Source of the DNA: Caldicoprobacter guelmensis
GTDB lineage: Bacteria; Bacillota; Clostridia; Caldicoprobacterales; Caldicoprobacteraceae
Assembly (NCBI RefSeq): GCF_016908415.1
Contig: NZ_JAFBDW010000001.1
Span: forward strand, 1 to 64,000
DNA length: 64,000 nucleotides
Direction: 5' to 3'
Under the pieces are notes generated by a model, which saw only the letters and a program-made list of their open reading frames with translations, made no database searches and was not told where the DNA came from. Both the position numbers and the translations under genes were made by a program. This document shows positions 41,418 to 50,183 of this stretch, in pieces (positions within the stretch are counted from its first letter, which is position 1; each line of letters starts with the position of its first letter).

Positions 41418-43202
41418 GTGGGAACTTTAAAAAATCGAAGTGAGATCGATGAGAAGTATAAATGGAGGCTGGAGGACATATACGAGAGCGAAGAGCTGTG
41501 GGAGCAGGATTATCAGAGCACAAAGCAGCTGCTTGAGGAGATTGCAGGTTTTAAAGGTAGGATAAATACCGCTGAGAATCTGCTTAAAGTGCTTAAATTA
41601 AACGACCAGATAGGCATGAAGCTGGAAAAGATATTTGCGTATGCCCGTATGCGAAGGGATGAGGATAACGCCAATCCCAGGTATCAGGCTTTGACCGACA
41701 GGGCAATGCGGCTTAGTATTGAAGCTTCCAGTGCCACATCCTTTATAGCCCCCGAGATTTTGTCCATAGATGAGACCAAACTGAGGGCCATGATAGAGGA
41801 ATTAGAAGGACTCAAGGTTTACCGACAATACCTGGATAATCTTTTAAGATACAAGCCCCACGTCCTTTCTCCTGAAGAAGAGAAGATACTGGCTGAGACC
41901 CAGATTATGGCCCAATCAATCTCGGATATATACACCATGTTAAACAACGCCGATTTGAGATTCCCCTTTATTAGGGATGAGCGGGGCAACGAGGTGGAGC
42001 TCACCCACGGCAACTTCATAAGCTTTATGCAGAGTGCCAACAGGGATGTAAGAAAGGCAGCTTTTAGCGCCATGTACGATACCTACAAAAAATACATAAA
42101 CACCTTTGCCGCCACCATGGCCGGCAGCGTCAAAAAAGACGTTTTTTATGCCAGAATCAGGAAGTATAATTCGTCCCTAGAGGCGTCGCTGTTTGACGAC
42201 AACGTAGATGTCAGCGTGTATGACAACCTCATAGATACGGTGCACAAGAGGCTGGGAGCGCTGCACAGGTATGTCGGCATAAAGAAACGGCTTTTAGGGC
42301 TGGACGAAATGCACATGTATGACCTTTATGTTCCGCTCATACAGGAGTATGACAGGAAGTTTACTTACGAGGAAGCGGTAGACCTGGTGCTTGAAGGTTT
42401 AAAGCCGCTGGGAGATGAGTACCTTAGCCTCTTGAAAGAGGGTTTTTCTTCACGGTGGATTGATGTTTACGAAAACAGGGGGAAAACCTCGGGGGCTTAT
42501 TCGTGGGGGGCATACGGAGTACACCCCTATGTGCTCCTCAACTTCCAGGGCAATCTCAATGACGTGTTCACCATTGCCCATGAGATGGGGCATGCCCTTC
42601 ATACATACTATTCGAATTCGACCCAGCCTTATGTGTATGCCGATTACAGGATTATCCTGGCCGAGGTTGCCTCAACCTGCAATGAGGCCATATTGATTGA
42701 CTATCTTTTAAAGAACACCAGCGATGAGAAGGAGAAACTGTACCTTTTGAACCACTTCCTTGAGGAATTCAGGACCACGGTGTTCAGACAGGTGATGTTT
42801 GCCGAGTTTGAAAAGATAATCCACGAGATGGCCGAAAGAGGTGAGGCGCTCACGGCCGATACCCTCAGCAAAAAATACTATGAGCTGAATAGGCTGTATT
42901 ACGGGGACGAGATGGTGGTGGATGAGGGTATAAGCTACGAATGGGCAAGAATTCCTCATTTTTACAGGAGTTTCTACGTATACAAATACGCGACCGGTTT
43001 TTCGGCTGCCATAGCCATTTCGCAGATGGTCATGAATGAGGGCAGGGCGGCGGTTGAAAGGTACAAGGAGTTCCTAAAGAGCGGCAGCTCGGATTATCCT
43101 CTCAATATCTTGAAAAAAGCAGGCGTAGACCTCACGGTTCCAAAGCCAATTGACGATGCGCTGGATGTATTTGAGAGGCTGCTTGATGAGTTTGAAAGGT
43201 GA
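41418..43202 (+). CDS. pepF: Oligoendopeptidase F (M3 zinc peptidase)
   Basis: A 594-aa cytosolic metallopeptidase of the M3B family that cleaves short peptides. The zinc motif HEMGH is at residues 388-392 (TIAHEMGHALHTYYS). The downstream Glu ligand fits EVASTCNEA about 25 residues later. The C-terminal DEGISYEWARIPHFYRSFYVYKYATG block matches the family. GTG 41418 follows TGGAGGG, and the length is standard. It is apparently monocistronic between the ribosomal-protein and fatty-acid genes. Confidence 0.93.
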   Translation: MGTLKNRSEIDEKYKWRLEDIYESEELWEQDYQSTKQLLEEIAGFKGRINTAENLLKVLKLNDQIGMKLEKIFAYARMRRDEDNANPRYQALTDRAMRLSIEASSATSFIAPEILSIDETKLRAMIEELEGLKVYRQYLDNLLRYKPHVLSPEEEKILAETQIMAQSISDIYTMLNNADLRFPFIRDERGNEVELTHGNFISFMQSANRDVRKAAFSAMYDTYKKYINTFAATMAGSVKKDVFYARIRKYNSSLEASLFDDNVDVSVYDNLIDTVHKRLGALHRYVGIKKRLLGLDEMHMYDLYVPLIQEYDRKFTYEEAVDLVLEGLKPLGDEYLSLLKEGFSSRWIDVYENRGKTSGAYSWGAYGVHPYVLLNFQGNLNDVFTIAHEMGHALHTYYSNSTQPYVYADYRIILAEVASTCNEAILIDYLLKNTSDEKEKLYLLNHFLEEFRTTVFRQVMFAEFEKIIHEMAERGEALTADTLSKKYYELNRLYYGDEMVVDEGISYEWARIPHFYRSFYVYKYATGFSAAIAISQMVMNEGRAAVERYKEFLKSGSSDYPLNILKKAGVDLTVPKPIDDALDVFERLLDEFER

Positions 43203-43231
43203 TGTCGTCCTACTTAGAGAACAAAGGATAT

Positions 43232-43260
43232 AAGGGCAGTAGATTTCGCTGCCCTTTCAA
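43232..43260 (+). terminator. Probable pepF terminator
   Basis: Stem AAGGGCAG/CTGCCCTT (43232-43239 with 43249-43256) followed by a short T-containing tail (TCAATATTTTT). It is weaker than others in the window. Confidence 0.55.
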
Positions 43261-43297
43261 TATTTTTGAGAATTTTTCATAAATAATTATGTGGCTA

Positions 43298-43347
43298 TTG
43301 CATTCTACCCCAAAATTTTGTATACTACTTTTAGTACCTGGTATTAA
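43298..43347 (+). promoter_or_regulatory. Fatty-acid operon promoter with FapR operator
   Basis: TTGCAT (43298-43303), 17-bp spacer, TATACT (43321-43326). Directly downstream, 43331-43347 reads TTAGTACCTGGTATTAA, which matches the FapR consensus TTAGTACCTGATACTAA at 15 of 17 positions. The operator covers the transcription start, so FapR should repress this operon, including its own gene, until malonyl-CoA/malonyl-ACP releases it. Confidence 0.85.
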
Positions 43348-43390
43348 TAGTAGCTGATGAGCATAGAATATACCCTGAGGTGATGTATGG

Positions 43391-43960
43391 ATGGCGCGAC
43401 TTACTCTGCCCAAAAAGGCCAGGCAAAAGGCGCTGCTGGAGCGCCTTAAAGCGGATCCATTTTTAACTGATGAGGAGCTCAGCGATATATTCCACGTCAG
43501 CGTGCAGACCATTCGCTTAGACAGGCTTGAGCTGGGAATCCCCGAACTGCGTGAGAGGATCAAAAGCGTTGCCGAGCGGAATTACGATAAGATTCGCGCC
43601 ATCGGCGGTCAGGAAATCGTGGGAGAGCTGATTGAGCTGGAGCTGGGCAAAAGCGGCATTTCTATATTAACCCCCACTGAGGACATGGTATTTCAAAAGA
43701 CCAAGATAGTGCGTGGACATTACATCTATGCCCAGGCCGAGTCTTTGGCCATTGCGGTCATCGACGCTAAGGTAGCCTTGATAGGCGTGGCCAACATAAA
43801 GTACAAGGTCCCGGTTTACCTAGGTGACAAGCTGGTGGCCAAAGCTGAAGTGGTAAGGCGCAGGGGAAACAAGTATTTCGTGTGGGTAAAGACAAAGGTA
43901 AACCATCAGGAAGCCTTCAGGGGAAAATTCATACTGGTTTCGATGGAGGATGAGCAATAG
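43391..43960 (+). CDS. fapR: Transcription factor FapR
   Basis: A 189-aa regulator of membrane lipid synthesis. The N-terminal helix-turn-helix (about residues 1-45) is RLKADPFLTDEELSDIFHVS then QTIRLDR. A linker helix leads to the hot-dog-fold effector domain that binds malonyl-CoA (RGHYIYAQAESLAIAVIDAK). It heads its own operon and has a FapR box on its promoter, so it is autoregulated. plsX starts 23 bp downstream. Confidence 0.93.
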   Translation: MARLTLPKKARQKALLERLKADPFLTDEELSDIFHVSVQTIRLDRLELGIPELRERIKSVAERNYDKIRAIGGQEIVGELIELELGKSGISILTPTEDMVFQKTKIVRGHYIYAQAESLAIAVIDAKVALIGVANIKYKVPVYLGDKLVAKAEVVRRRGNKYFVWVKTKVNHQEAFRGKFILVSMEDEQ

Positions 43961-43983
43961 AAATCTATTGGGAGGTTTAAGTT

Positions 43984-44988
43984 ATGAACATAATCGTGGA
44001 TGCCATGGGTGGAGACAATGCTCCGGGTGAGATTATACAGGGGTGTATCGATGCAGCACGGGAGTATGATGTCTCACTTACGCTGGTTGGGAAAGAGGAC
44101 GTCATATGGGATGAATTAAAAAAGAGGAATGCGCCGGAAGGCAAATTTACAGTGATCCATGCTTCGGAGGTAATACATGCCGATGACTCACCGGTGGCTG
44201 CCATAAGGTCGAAGAAGGATTCGTCCATGGTAAAGGGGTTTGAGCTGCTCAAGCAGGACCCCAAGGCCGTGTTTGTCTCGGCCGGCAATACCGGGGCTTT
44301 GATGGCCGGTGGGCTCCTTATAGCAGGCAGGATAAAAGGGATTGACCGCCCGGCCCTTGCCCCCATGATACCCAATTTGAAAAGAGGTACCCTGCTCATA
44401 GATGCGGGAGCCAATGCCGAGTGCAAGCCGCAAAACCTGGTACAGTTTGCCGTGATGGGTTCCATATATATGGAGAAGGTTATGGGGTATAAAAGCCCTA
44501 CGGTAGGACTGGTCAACATAGGGCAGGAGGAGACCAAGGGCAACGAGCTGACCAAAGAGGCATATAAACTTCTCAAAGCTGAGAAGTCCATCAATTTTGT
44601 GGGCAACGTCGAGCCACGGGATATGCTGGAAGGCGTGGTGGACGTCCTGGTGTGCGACGGGTTTGTGGGCAACGTCATATTAAAGCTTACCGAAGGCGTG
44701 GCACTGGGCCTTTTTCAGATGATTAAGGAGGAGCTCACGAAAAATGCTGTCACCAAGGTAGGGGCTATGCTTCTCAAGCCCGCGTTTAAGAGGATCAAAA
44801 ACAGGATGGATTATGCCGAACACGGTGGGGCTCCGCTCCTTGGCATAAGAGGCGGGGTCATAAAGGCCCATGGCAGCTCAGATGCGAGGGCGATTAAGAA
44901 TGCCGTGCGCCAGGCCATGCTGTTTATACAGAACAGCGTGCTGGACAATATAAGTGATTACGTAAAGTCGGCTGAGGAGGGCAAATAA
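43984..44988 (+). CDS. plsX: Phosphate acyltransferase PlsX
   Basis: A 334-aa enzyme that converts acyl-ACP to acyl-phosphate, the first step of phospholipid synthesis with PlsY. It opens IIVDAMGGDNAPGEIIQG, the family signature, and has FVSAGNTGALMAGG and VCDGFVGNVILKLTEG. The ribosome site GGGAGG precedes the ATG. The stop TAATG overlaps the fabH start by one base, so the two are translationally coupled. Confidence 0.95.
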   Translation: MNIIVDAMGGDNAPGEIIQGCIDAAREYDVSLTLVGKEDVIWDELKKRNAPEGKFTVIHASEVIHADDSPVAAIRSKKDSSMVKGFELLKQDPKAVFVSAGNTGALMAGGLLIAGRIKGIDRPALAPMIPNLKRGTLLIDAGANAECKPQNLVQFAVMGSIYMEKVMGYKSPTVGLVNIGQEETKGNELTKEAYKLLKAEKSINFVGNVEPRDMLEGVVDVLVCDGFVGNVILKLTEGVALGLFQMIKEELTKNAVTKVGAMLLKPAFKRIKNRMDYAEHGGAPLLGIRGGVIKAHGSSDARAIKNAVRQAMLFIQNSVLDNISDYVKSAEEGK

Positions 44989-45983
44989 TGGGGAATCTGT
45001 TTCACGGTGGCATAATTGCCACGGGAAGCTATGTGCCGGAAAAGGTCATAACCAACCATGACCTTGAAAAGATGGTTGACACCTCTGATGAATGGATTGT
45101 CACAAGGACGGGTATCCGGGAGAGGCGCATCGCTGATCAAAACACTGCCACATCCGACCTGGCTACAATAGCGGCACAGAGGGCACTCGAGAATGCACAT
45201 CTTTCTGCGCAAGACATTGACATGATCATAGTTGCGACTGTGACGCCAGACATGCATTTCCCATCCACTGCCTGCCTTGTTCAAAGGAATATAGGTGCGG
45301 TCAATGCTGCAGCTTTTGACCTGGAGGCTGCCTGTGCCGGATTTTTATATGGAATAGTTGTGGCCAATCAGTTTATAGCCACTGGCCTTTACCGAAATGT
45401 GATGGTGATCGGTGCCGAGTGCTTGAGCAAGTTTGTCAACTGGAAGGACCGCAACACCTGCGTCCTTTTTGGCGATGGAGCAGGGGCGGTTATAGTGAGC
45501 CGGGTGGAGGAAGGGTATGGCTTTTTATCGCAGATCCTGGGAGCTGATGGCAGCGGGGCTGAACTACTCATGCTGGAGGCCGGGGGCTCAAGGCGGCCGC
45601 CATCCTTTGAGACCGTGGAAAGAGAGATGCATTACATACACATGGAGGGCAGCGAGGTCTTCAAGTTTGCCGTGCGGATCATGGCTACCATGGCTGAAGA
45701 GGCGGTGCAAAGAGCCGGGCTTACAAAAGAGCAGGTGGATTTCTTGATCCCCCATCAGGCCAATATAAGGATCATAGAGGCGGCAAGGAAGAGGCTTGAG
45801 CTCCCTGAGGATAAGGTATATATAAACCTTGACCGTTACGGCAACATGTCGGCAGCATCCATACCCGTGGCGCTGGATGAAGCGGTGAGGCTGGGGCGCA
45901 TTAAGAAGGGTGACAACATAGTCATGGTAGGGTTTGGCGGCGGCCTCACATGGGGTGCCTGCGCCATGAAATGGGCGATATAA
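44988..45983 (+). CDS. fabH: 3-oxoacyl-ACP synthase III
   Basis: A 331-aa KAS III that condenses acetyl- or branched acyl-CoA with malonyl-ACP to start chains. The catalytic triad is C116 (DLEAACAGFLYG), H256 (PHQANIRI) and N286 (RYGNMSAAS). The length is standard. It is coupled to plsX. The 260-bp gap after it is where many Clostridia carry fabK. Confidence 0.95.
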   Translation: MGNLFHGGIIATGSYVPEKVITNHDLEKMVDTSDEWIVTRTGIRERRIADQNTATSDLATIAAQRALENAHLSAQDIDMIIVATVTPDMHFPSTACLVQRNIGAVNAAAFDLEAACAGFLYGIVVANQFIATGLYRNVMVIGAECLSKFVNWKDRNTCVLFGDGAGAVIVSRVEEGYGFLSQILGADGSGAELLMLEAGGSRRPPSFETVEREMHYIHMEGSEVFKFAVRIMATMAEEAVQRAGLTKEQVDFLIPHQANIRIIEAARKRLELPEDKVYINLDRYGNMSAASIPVALDEAVRLGRIKKGDNIVMVGFGGGLTWGACAMKWAI

Positions 45984-46244
45984 CTGATTACCGATCATTC
46001 TATTATTGTGTGTTGCGCTTTGGTGCTTGAGTCACGAGATGGGCGGTGTAACTACTGAGATAGGCGTGTTCCTTCATACTATCTATATGTTCCTTAACCA
46101 TGACATTTTAACCATGACATTTCATTATGACCCTTCATCATGATATGGGCGGCCAAAATCGGTAAAAAGTACAGTCAAGGATTTTCAAGGGTGATAGCCT
46201 TCAGGGACGATAGCCGTGATAATAGAAAACAAAGGAGGTATTTT
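45984..46244. other. Gap between fabH and fabD with short repeats
   Basis: About 260 bp without a supported gene. A 14-bp tandem repeat, aaccatgacattt (46096-46122), and two near copies of the fabH 3' end (atgggcg-gtaactactga type, near 46037 and 46145) are visible. No enoyl-ACP reductase gene is present here. Confidence 0.6.
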
Positions 46245-47189
46245 ATGGGAAACAAGATCGCCTTTATATTCCCCGGCCAGGGAGCGCAGTATGTGGGCAT
46301 GGGGAAAGAGCTGTATGATAACTATGCTGAAGCAAGAGAACTGTTTGATAAGGCTGATGGGATACTGAGCAAGAGCATCAAAAGCCTATGCTTTGAAGGG
46401 CCCGAGGATGAGCTGAAGAAGACCGAGAATACCCAGCCGGCCATCCTCCTTGTGAGCGTGACTGCCATGAGGGTGCTTCAAAAGCATGGCGTTTATCCCG
46501 AGATGGTGGCGGGGCTCAGCCTGGGCGAGTATAGCGCTTTGGTGGCGGCAAACTCTATAACCTTTGAAGATGCTCTTCCTCTGGTCATGAAAAGGGGACA
46601 GTTCATGCAGCAGGCGGTGCCCTTGGGTCAGGGTACCATGGCTGCTGTGTTGGGCCTTGAGCGAGAAAAGGTGGAGGAGTGCTGCAGGCTGGCTTCGGAT
46701 GTGGGAGTTGTGGAGCCTGCAAACTACAACTGCCCGGGTCAAATCGTTATATCGGGTCATGTCGCTGCTGTGGAGAAAGCCTGTGCCATAGCCAAAGAGA
46801 TGGGTGCCAAGAGAACTGTGCCCTTGGCGGTGAGCGCGCCATTCCACTGTTCGCTGCTCAAGCCGGCTGGCAAGGCCCTACAAAAAGAGCTTGATAAAAT
46901 AAACATCAAAGACCCGGAGATTCCTGTTATATCCAACGTAGAGGCACTTCCGGTGCGAGATGCGGCGCACATACGCAAGCTGCTGGTTGAGCAGGTAAGC
47001 AGCCCTGTAAGGTGGGAGGACAGCGTCAGGTATATGCTAAGCCAGGGGATAGAGGTATTTATCGAGGTAGGACCGGGTAAAGTGCTTAATGGCTTTTTGA
47101 AGAAGATTTCCGGTGAGGTCAAGGGATACAATGTGGAAGACCTAAAGTCCCTGGAAGCCACACTGAAAGATCTGGAGGGGTTGATGTGA
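46245..47189 (+). CDS. fabD: Malonyl-CoA:ACP transacylase
   Basis: A 314-aa enzyme that loads malonyl onto ACP. Motifs are FIFPGQGAQYVGMG at the start, catalytic S92 in GLSLGEYSAL and H201 in APFHCSLLKPAG, with Q11-Q13 in the oxyanion region. ATG 46245 is chosen because AAAGGAGG precedes it; the in-frame region upstream has no ribosome site. It overlaps fabG by one base (TGATG). Confidence 0.95.
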   Translation: MGNKIAFIFPGQGAQYVGMGKELYDNYAEARELFDKADGILSKSIKSLCFEGPEDELKKTENTQPAILLVSVTAMRVLQKHGVYPEMVAGLSLGEYSALVAANSITFEDALPLVMKRGQFMQQAVPLGQGTMAAVLGLEREKVEECCRLASDVGVVEPANYNCPGQIVISGHVAAVEKACAIAKEMGAKRTVPLAVSAPFHCSLLKPAGKALQKELDKINIKDPEIPVISNVEALPVRDAAHIRKLLVEQVSSPVRWEDSVRYMLSQGIEVFIEVGPGKVLNGFLKKISGEVKGYNVEDLKSLEATLKDLEGLM

Positions 47190-47932
47190 TGGAACTGGAA
47201 GGGAAAACAGCCCTTGTGACCGGTGCCTCACGGGGAATTGGCCGTGCCATTGCCCTGTATCTAGCGGAGCTGGGAGCACAGGTGGCCGTCAACTACTCAA
47301 GCTCTGAGCAGCGAGCACTTGAGGTGGTGGAGGCCATACAAGAGAAAGGCGGTAGGGCGATTGCGGTTAAAGCCGATGTATCAAATCCGCAGGAAGTAGA
47401 GGCCATGTTTGAGAGGGTATTGGAGGAGTTTGGTGACCTTGATATACTGGTCAACAATGCGGGGATTACCCGCGATGGGCTGCTCATCAGGATGAAGCAG
47501 GAGGACTGGGATGCCGTGCTGGACACCAACCTGAAAGGGGTGTACAACTGCTCCAAAGCAGCGGCTAAAATCATGATTAAAAAGCGCAGGGGAAAGATAA
47601 TAAACATATCGTCTGTGGTGGGTGTAGCCGGCAATGCAGGTCAGGCCAATTATGCTGCGGCAAAAGCAGGGGTCATCGGCTTTTCTAAGGCGATAGCCAG
47701 GGAGCTGGCACCGCGCAACATTCAGGTGAACGTTGTGGCCCCGGGGTTTATAGAGACAGACATGACAGCCGCACTGCCCGAGTCGGTGAAGCAGGAGATG
47801 CTCAAGCAAATCCCTTTGGGAAGATACGGGGATCCGATGGACGTGGCTTATGTGGTGGGTTTTTTGGCGTCCGACAAAAGCCAGTATATAACGGGGCAGG
47901 TAATACATGTTGACGGTGGAATGATAATGTAA
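47189..47932 (+). CDS. fabG: 3-oxoacyl-ACP reductase
   Basis: A 247-aa NADPH-dependent short-chain dehydrogenase that reduces 3-oxoacyl-ACP. The cofactor motif is TGASRGIG (11-18). The active site is Ser141/142, Y155 and K159 (NISSVVG and NYAAAKAG). NNAG and PGFIETDMT fit the FabG subfamily. The start codon overlaps the fabD stop. The C-terminus YITGQVIHVDGGMIM is standard. Confidence 0.95.
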   Translation: MELEGKTALVTGASRGIGRAIALYLAELGAQVAVNYSSSEQRALEVVEAIQEKGGRAIAVKADVSNPQEVEAMFERVLEEFGDLDILVNNAGITRDGLLIRMKQEDWDAVLDTNLKGVYNCSKAAAKIMIKKRRGKIINISSVVGVAGNAGQANYAAAKAGVIGFSKAIARELAPRNIQVNVVAPGFIETDMTAALPESVKQEMLKQIPLGRYGDPMDVAYVVGFLASDKSQYITGQVIHVDGGMIM

Positions 47933-48092
47933 TATGATTGGTATTAAAAGCAATCATAATATACTTGTCATAGTAATATGACTGCTTACAGTGCACAAAG
48001 TTAAATAGTACCACAGGTTGGACTAACAAATGTAGCATATGTGGAGCAACAAATGCAGCACAGAGTTTGAACGTTGAAGGGAGGTGAAAAGG

Positions 48093-48326
48093 ATGATTTT
48101 TGAAAAGGTTAGGGACATAATCGTTGAGCAGCTGGGGGTTGATGCTGAGGAGGTCACCTTGGAGTCCAAATTCATCGATGACCTGGGAGCGGATTCTCTG
48201 GACATCGTTGAGCTCATCATGGCTTTGGAAGAGGAGTTTGACATGGAAATTCCCGATGAGGATGCCGAAAAGATCTCCACGGTGGGGGATGTGGTGGAGT
48301 ACATCAAGGCTCATTCAAAAGAGTAA
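48093..48326 (+). CDS. acpP: Acyl carrier protein
   Basis: A 77-aa ACP. The phosphopantetheine attachment Ser is S35 in LGADSLDIVELI. It is acidic and four-helical, as expected. ATG 48093 follows GGGAGGTGAA; GTG 48084 is a weaker alternative. A strong hairpin follows, and fabF lies almost 500 bp away. That gap is unusual, since the two genes are normally adjacent. Confidence 0.95.
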   Translation: MIFEKVRDIIVEQLGVDAEEVTLESKFIDDLGADSLDIVELIMALEEEFDMEIPDEDAEKISTVGDVVEYIKAHSKE

Positions 48327-48334
48327 TATAAAGC

Positions 48335-48359
48335 GGGTTCCCCACAAAATGGGGAACCC
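48335..48359 (+). terminator. Hairpin after acpP
   Basis: A perfect 10-bp stem GGGTTCCCCA/TGGGGAACCC with loop CAAAA. No T run follows, so it may stabilise or process the abundant acpP mRNA rather than end it. Confidence 0.6.
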
Positions 48360-48439
48360 ACATTTAATATTAAAGGCTTTTTCGGACTCATTTATAAATT
48401 TATATATTTAAACTTTTATGCAATCATGAGTTTAAGCCC

Positions 48440-48780
48440 AGGAAACCTACTTTTATCAAACTGCCAAGAAGTCTCTCATCTTTCAGGGAGATGAATTGGT
48501 GATAACTGGGAGAGAAATACCTTGATTCAAGCAGGTAGAGAATATGTAAGGCCTGCTTTGCAGGTAATATTGTGGGAAACAGGAAGCCATCTTTCTGTAG
48601 GTGGGGTCAGTTCACCGGTAGGATGATGTGCAGTTTATCTTATAGAATCGATCAGCCTTGATTGAAGTTTCTTAAAAAGGACGGACTTTGCATAGGTGCT
48701 AGGGAGTAATCTCTAGTCAGCATAAGATTTCTTTGGTGAGAGGGAAGCCCACCTTCTTCAAAGGTGGAAGTAATGTCGTA
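48440..48780 (+). mobile_element. Relic of an IS200/IS605-type element (TnpB 3' end)
   Basis: Between acpP and fabF a stop-rich stretch contains the frame NWERNTLIQAGREYVRPALQ then VILWETGSHLSVGG. This resembles TnpB C-terminal tails and is followed by ccatct/aggtgg and CCACCTT/AAGGTGG (48749-48767) hairpins, typical of the right ends of such elements. It is heavily decayed, has no transposase domain left and no clear boundaries. It explains the unusual 475-bp gap inside the fatty-acid operon. Confidence 0.4.
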
Positions 48781-48800
48781 AGTTTCAAGGAGGTGTGTTT

Positions 48801-50039
48801 GTGAAAAGAGTTGTAGTAACCGGCTTGGGAGTTATTTCCCCCATCGGCAATACTGTAGACGACTTCTGGACTGCCCTTTGTAATGGTCAAAGCGGAGTTG
48901 ATAGGATCACTGAATTTGACGTGAGCGAATTTCCTACGCAGATCGCTGCTACCGTGAAGGACTTTAAGCCCGAAAATTACATGGACAAGAAAGAGGCCAA
49001 GCGAATGGACAGGTTCACGCAGTTTGCGGTGGCAGCGGCTTTTATGGCTATACAGGATGCGCAGCTCAATTTGGATCAAATCGACAAGGAGCGCTTTGGG
49101 ATCATACTGGGTACCGGCATTGGGGGCATTCAGACGCTGGAGGAGCAGTTCGAGGTGCTGATGCAAAAGGGACCCGGCAGGATAAGCCCGTTCCTGGTGC
49201 CCATGATGATCGCCAATATGGCAGCAGGGCAGCTGGCAATCATGGTGGGGGCTAAGGGCGTTAACTGTACGGTGGTGACCGCTTGTGCCTCAGGAACCCA
49301 TGCCATTGGGGAGGCTTTTAATGCCATACGCTATGGCCATGCTGATGTGGTGATCACAGGGGGCAGTGAAGCGCCCATTACTAGGATTGCTCTGGCCGGC
49401 TTTTGTTCCATGAAGGCGCTGTCCACCAGAAATGACGACCCAAAGGCTGCCTGTCGCCCGTTTGACAAGGACAGAGACGGGTTTGTGATGGGCGAAGGTG
49501 CGGGGATACTGATTTTGGAGAGCCTGGAACACGCGCAGAAGAGAGGAGCTAGAATTTTGGCCGAGGTGGTGGGATATGGCTCCACCGATGATGCATACCA
49601 TATAACTGCTCCGGCGCCTGAGGGCGAAGGGGCAGCAAGGGCCATGAAACTCACTTTGGAGAGTGCCGGGGTATCGCCCGAACAGGTGAGCTATATAAAC
49701 GCTCATGGTACTTCCACACCTTACAACGACAAGTTTGAGACCATGGCCATAAAGAATGTGTTTGGGCAGCACGCTTACAAACTGGCGGTAAGCTCCACCA
49801 AATCCATGACGGGCCATCTTCTGGGGGCGGCGGGTGGAGTGGAGGCTGTGGCGCTGGTAAAATCGATTGTACACCAGTTTGTCCCGCCAACCATCAACTA
49901 TACTACCCCCGACCCCGACTGTGATTTAGATTATGTGCCCAATCAGGGGAGGCCATGGGAGATTGAGTATGCCATGTCCAATTCGTTTGGCTTTGGCGGG
50001 CATAACGCCTGCATACTGATGAAGAGATATCATGAATAA
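48801..50039 (+). CDS. fabF: 3-oxoacyl-ACP synthase II
   Basis: A 412-aa KAS II that elongates acyl-ACP. The active site is C162 (TACASGTHAIG), H302 (NAHGTSTPYND) and H339 (KSMTGHLLGAAGG). GTG 48801 follows AAGGAGGT; a GTG six bases earlier is too close. The C-terminal SNSFGFGGHNACILMKRY is standard. An intrinsic terminator follows. Transcription may come from the fapR promoter through the gap, or from an unseen promoter within the relic. Confidence 0.95.
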   Translation: MKRVVVTGLGVISPIGNTVDDFWTALCNGQSGVDRITEFDVSEFPTQIAATVKDFKPENYMDKKEAKRMDRFTQFAVAAAFMAIQDAQLNLDQIDKERFGIILGTGIGGIQTLEEQFEVLMQKGPGRISPFLVPMMIANMAAGQLAIMVGAKGVNCTVVTACASGTHAIGEAFNAIRYGHADVVITGGSEAPITRIALAGFCSMKALSTRNDDPKAACRPFDKDRDGFVMGEGAGILILESLEHAQKRGARILAEVVGYGSTDDAYHITAPAPEGEGAARAMKLTLESAGVSPEQVSYINAHGTSTPYNDKFETMAIKNVFGQHAYKLAVSSTKSMTGHLLGAAGGVEAVALVKSIVHQFVPPTINYTTPDPDCDLDYVPNQGRPWEIEYAMSNSFGFGGHNACILMKRYHE

Positions 50040-50063
50040 AATAGATTTCCATTCACCCATAGA

Positions 50064-50091
50064 ATAGAGCCCTCTGGCTCTATTTTTTTTT
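50064..50091 (+). terminator. fabF terminator
   Basis: An 8-bp stem ATAGAGCC/GGCTCTAT with loop CTCT, followed by eight T residues. It closes the fatty-acid operon. Confidence 0.92.
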
Positions 50092-50093
50092 GC

Positions 50094-50121
50094 TTGACAA
50101 ACTATTTGTTGACAATATAAT
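50094..50121 (+). promoter_or_regulatory. Promoter of rnc-smc-ftsY
   Basis: TTGACA (50094-50099), 16-bp spacer, TATAAT (50116-50121). A second TTGACA occurs at 50109. It lies directly after the fabF terminator. Confidence 0.75.
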
Positions 50122-50183
50122 CTAGCATAGAGGTAGACCGGCTTCACTATGTTTTTCCATATGGTCTTCGAAAGGAGAAAGGT

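Noticed and set aside
48440..48780. The acpP-fabF gap as a possible riboswitch or small RNA
   Set aside because: No promoter or terminator frames it, and the TnpB-like tail codons with right-end hairpins explain the structure better.
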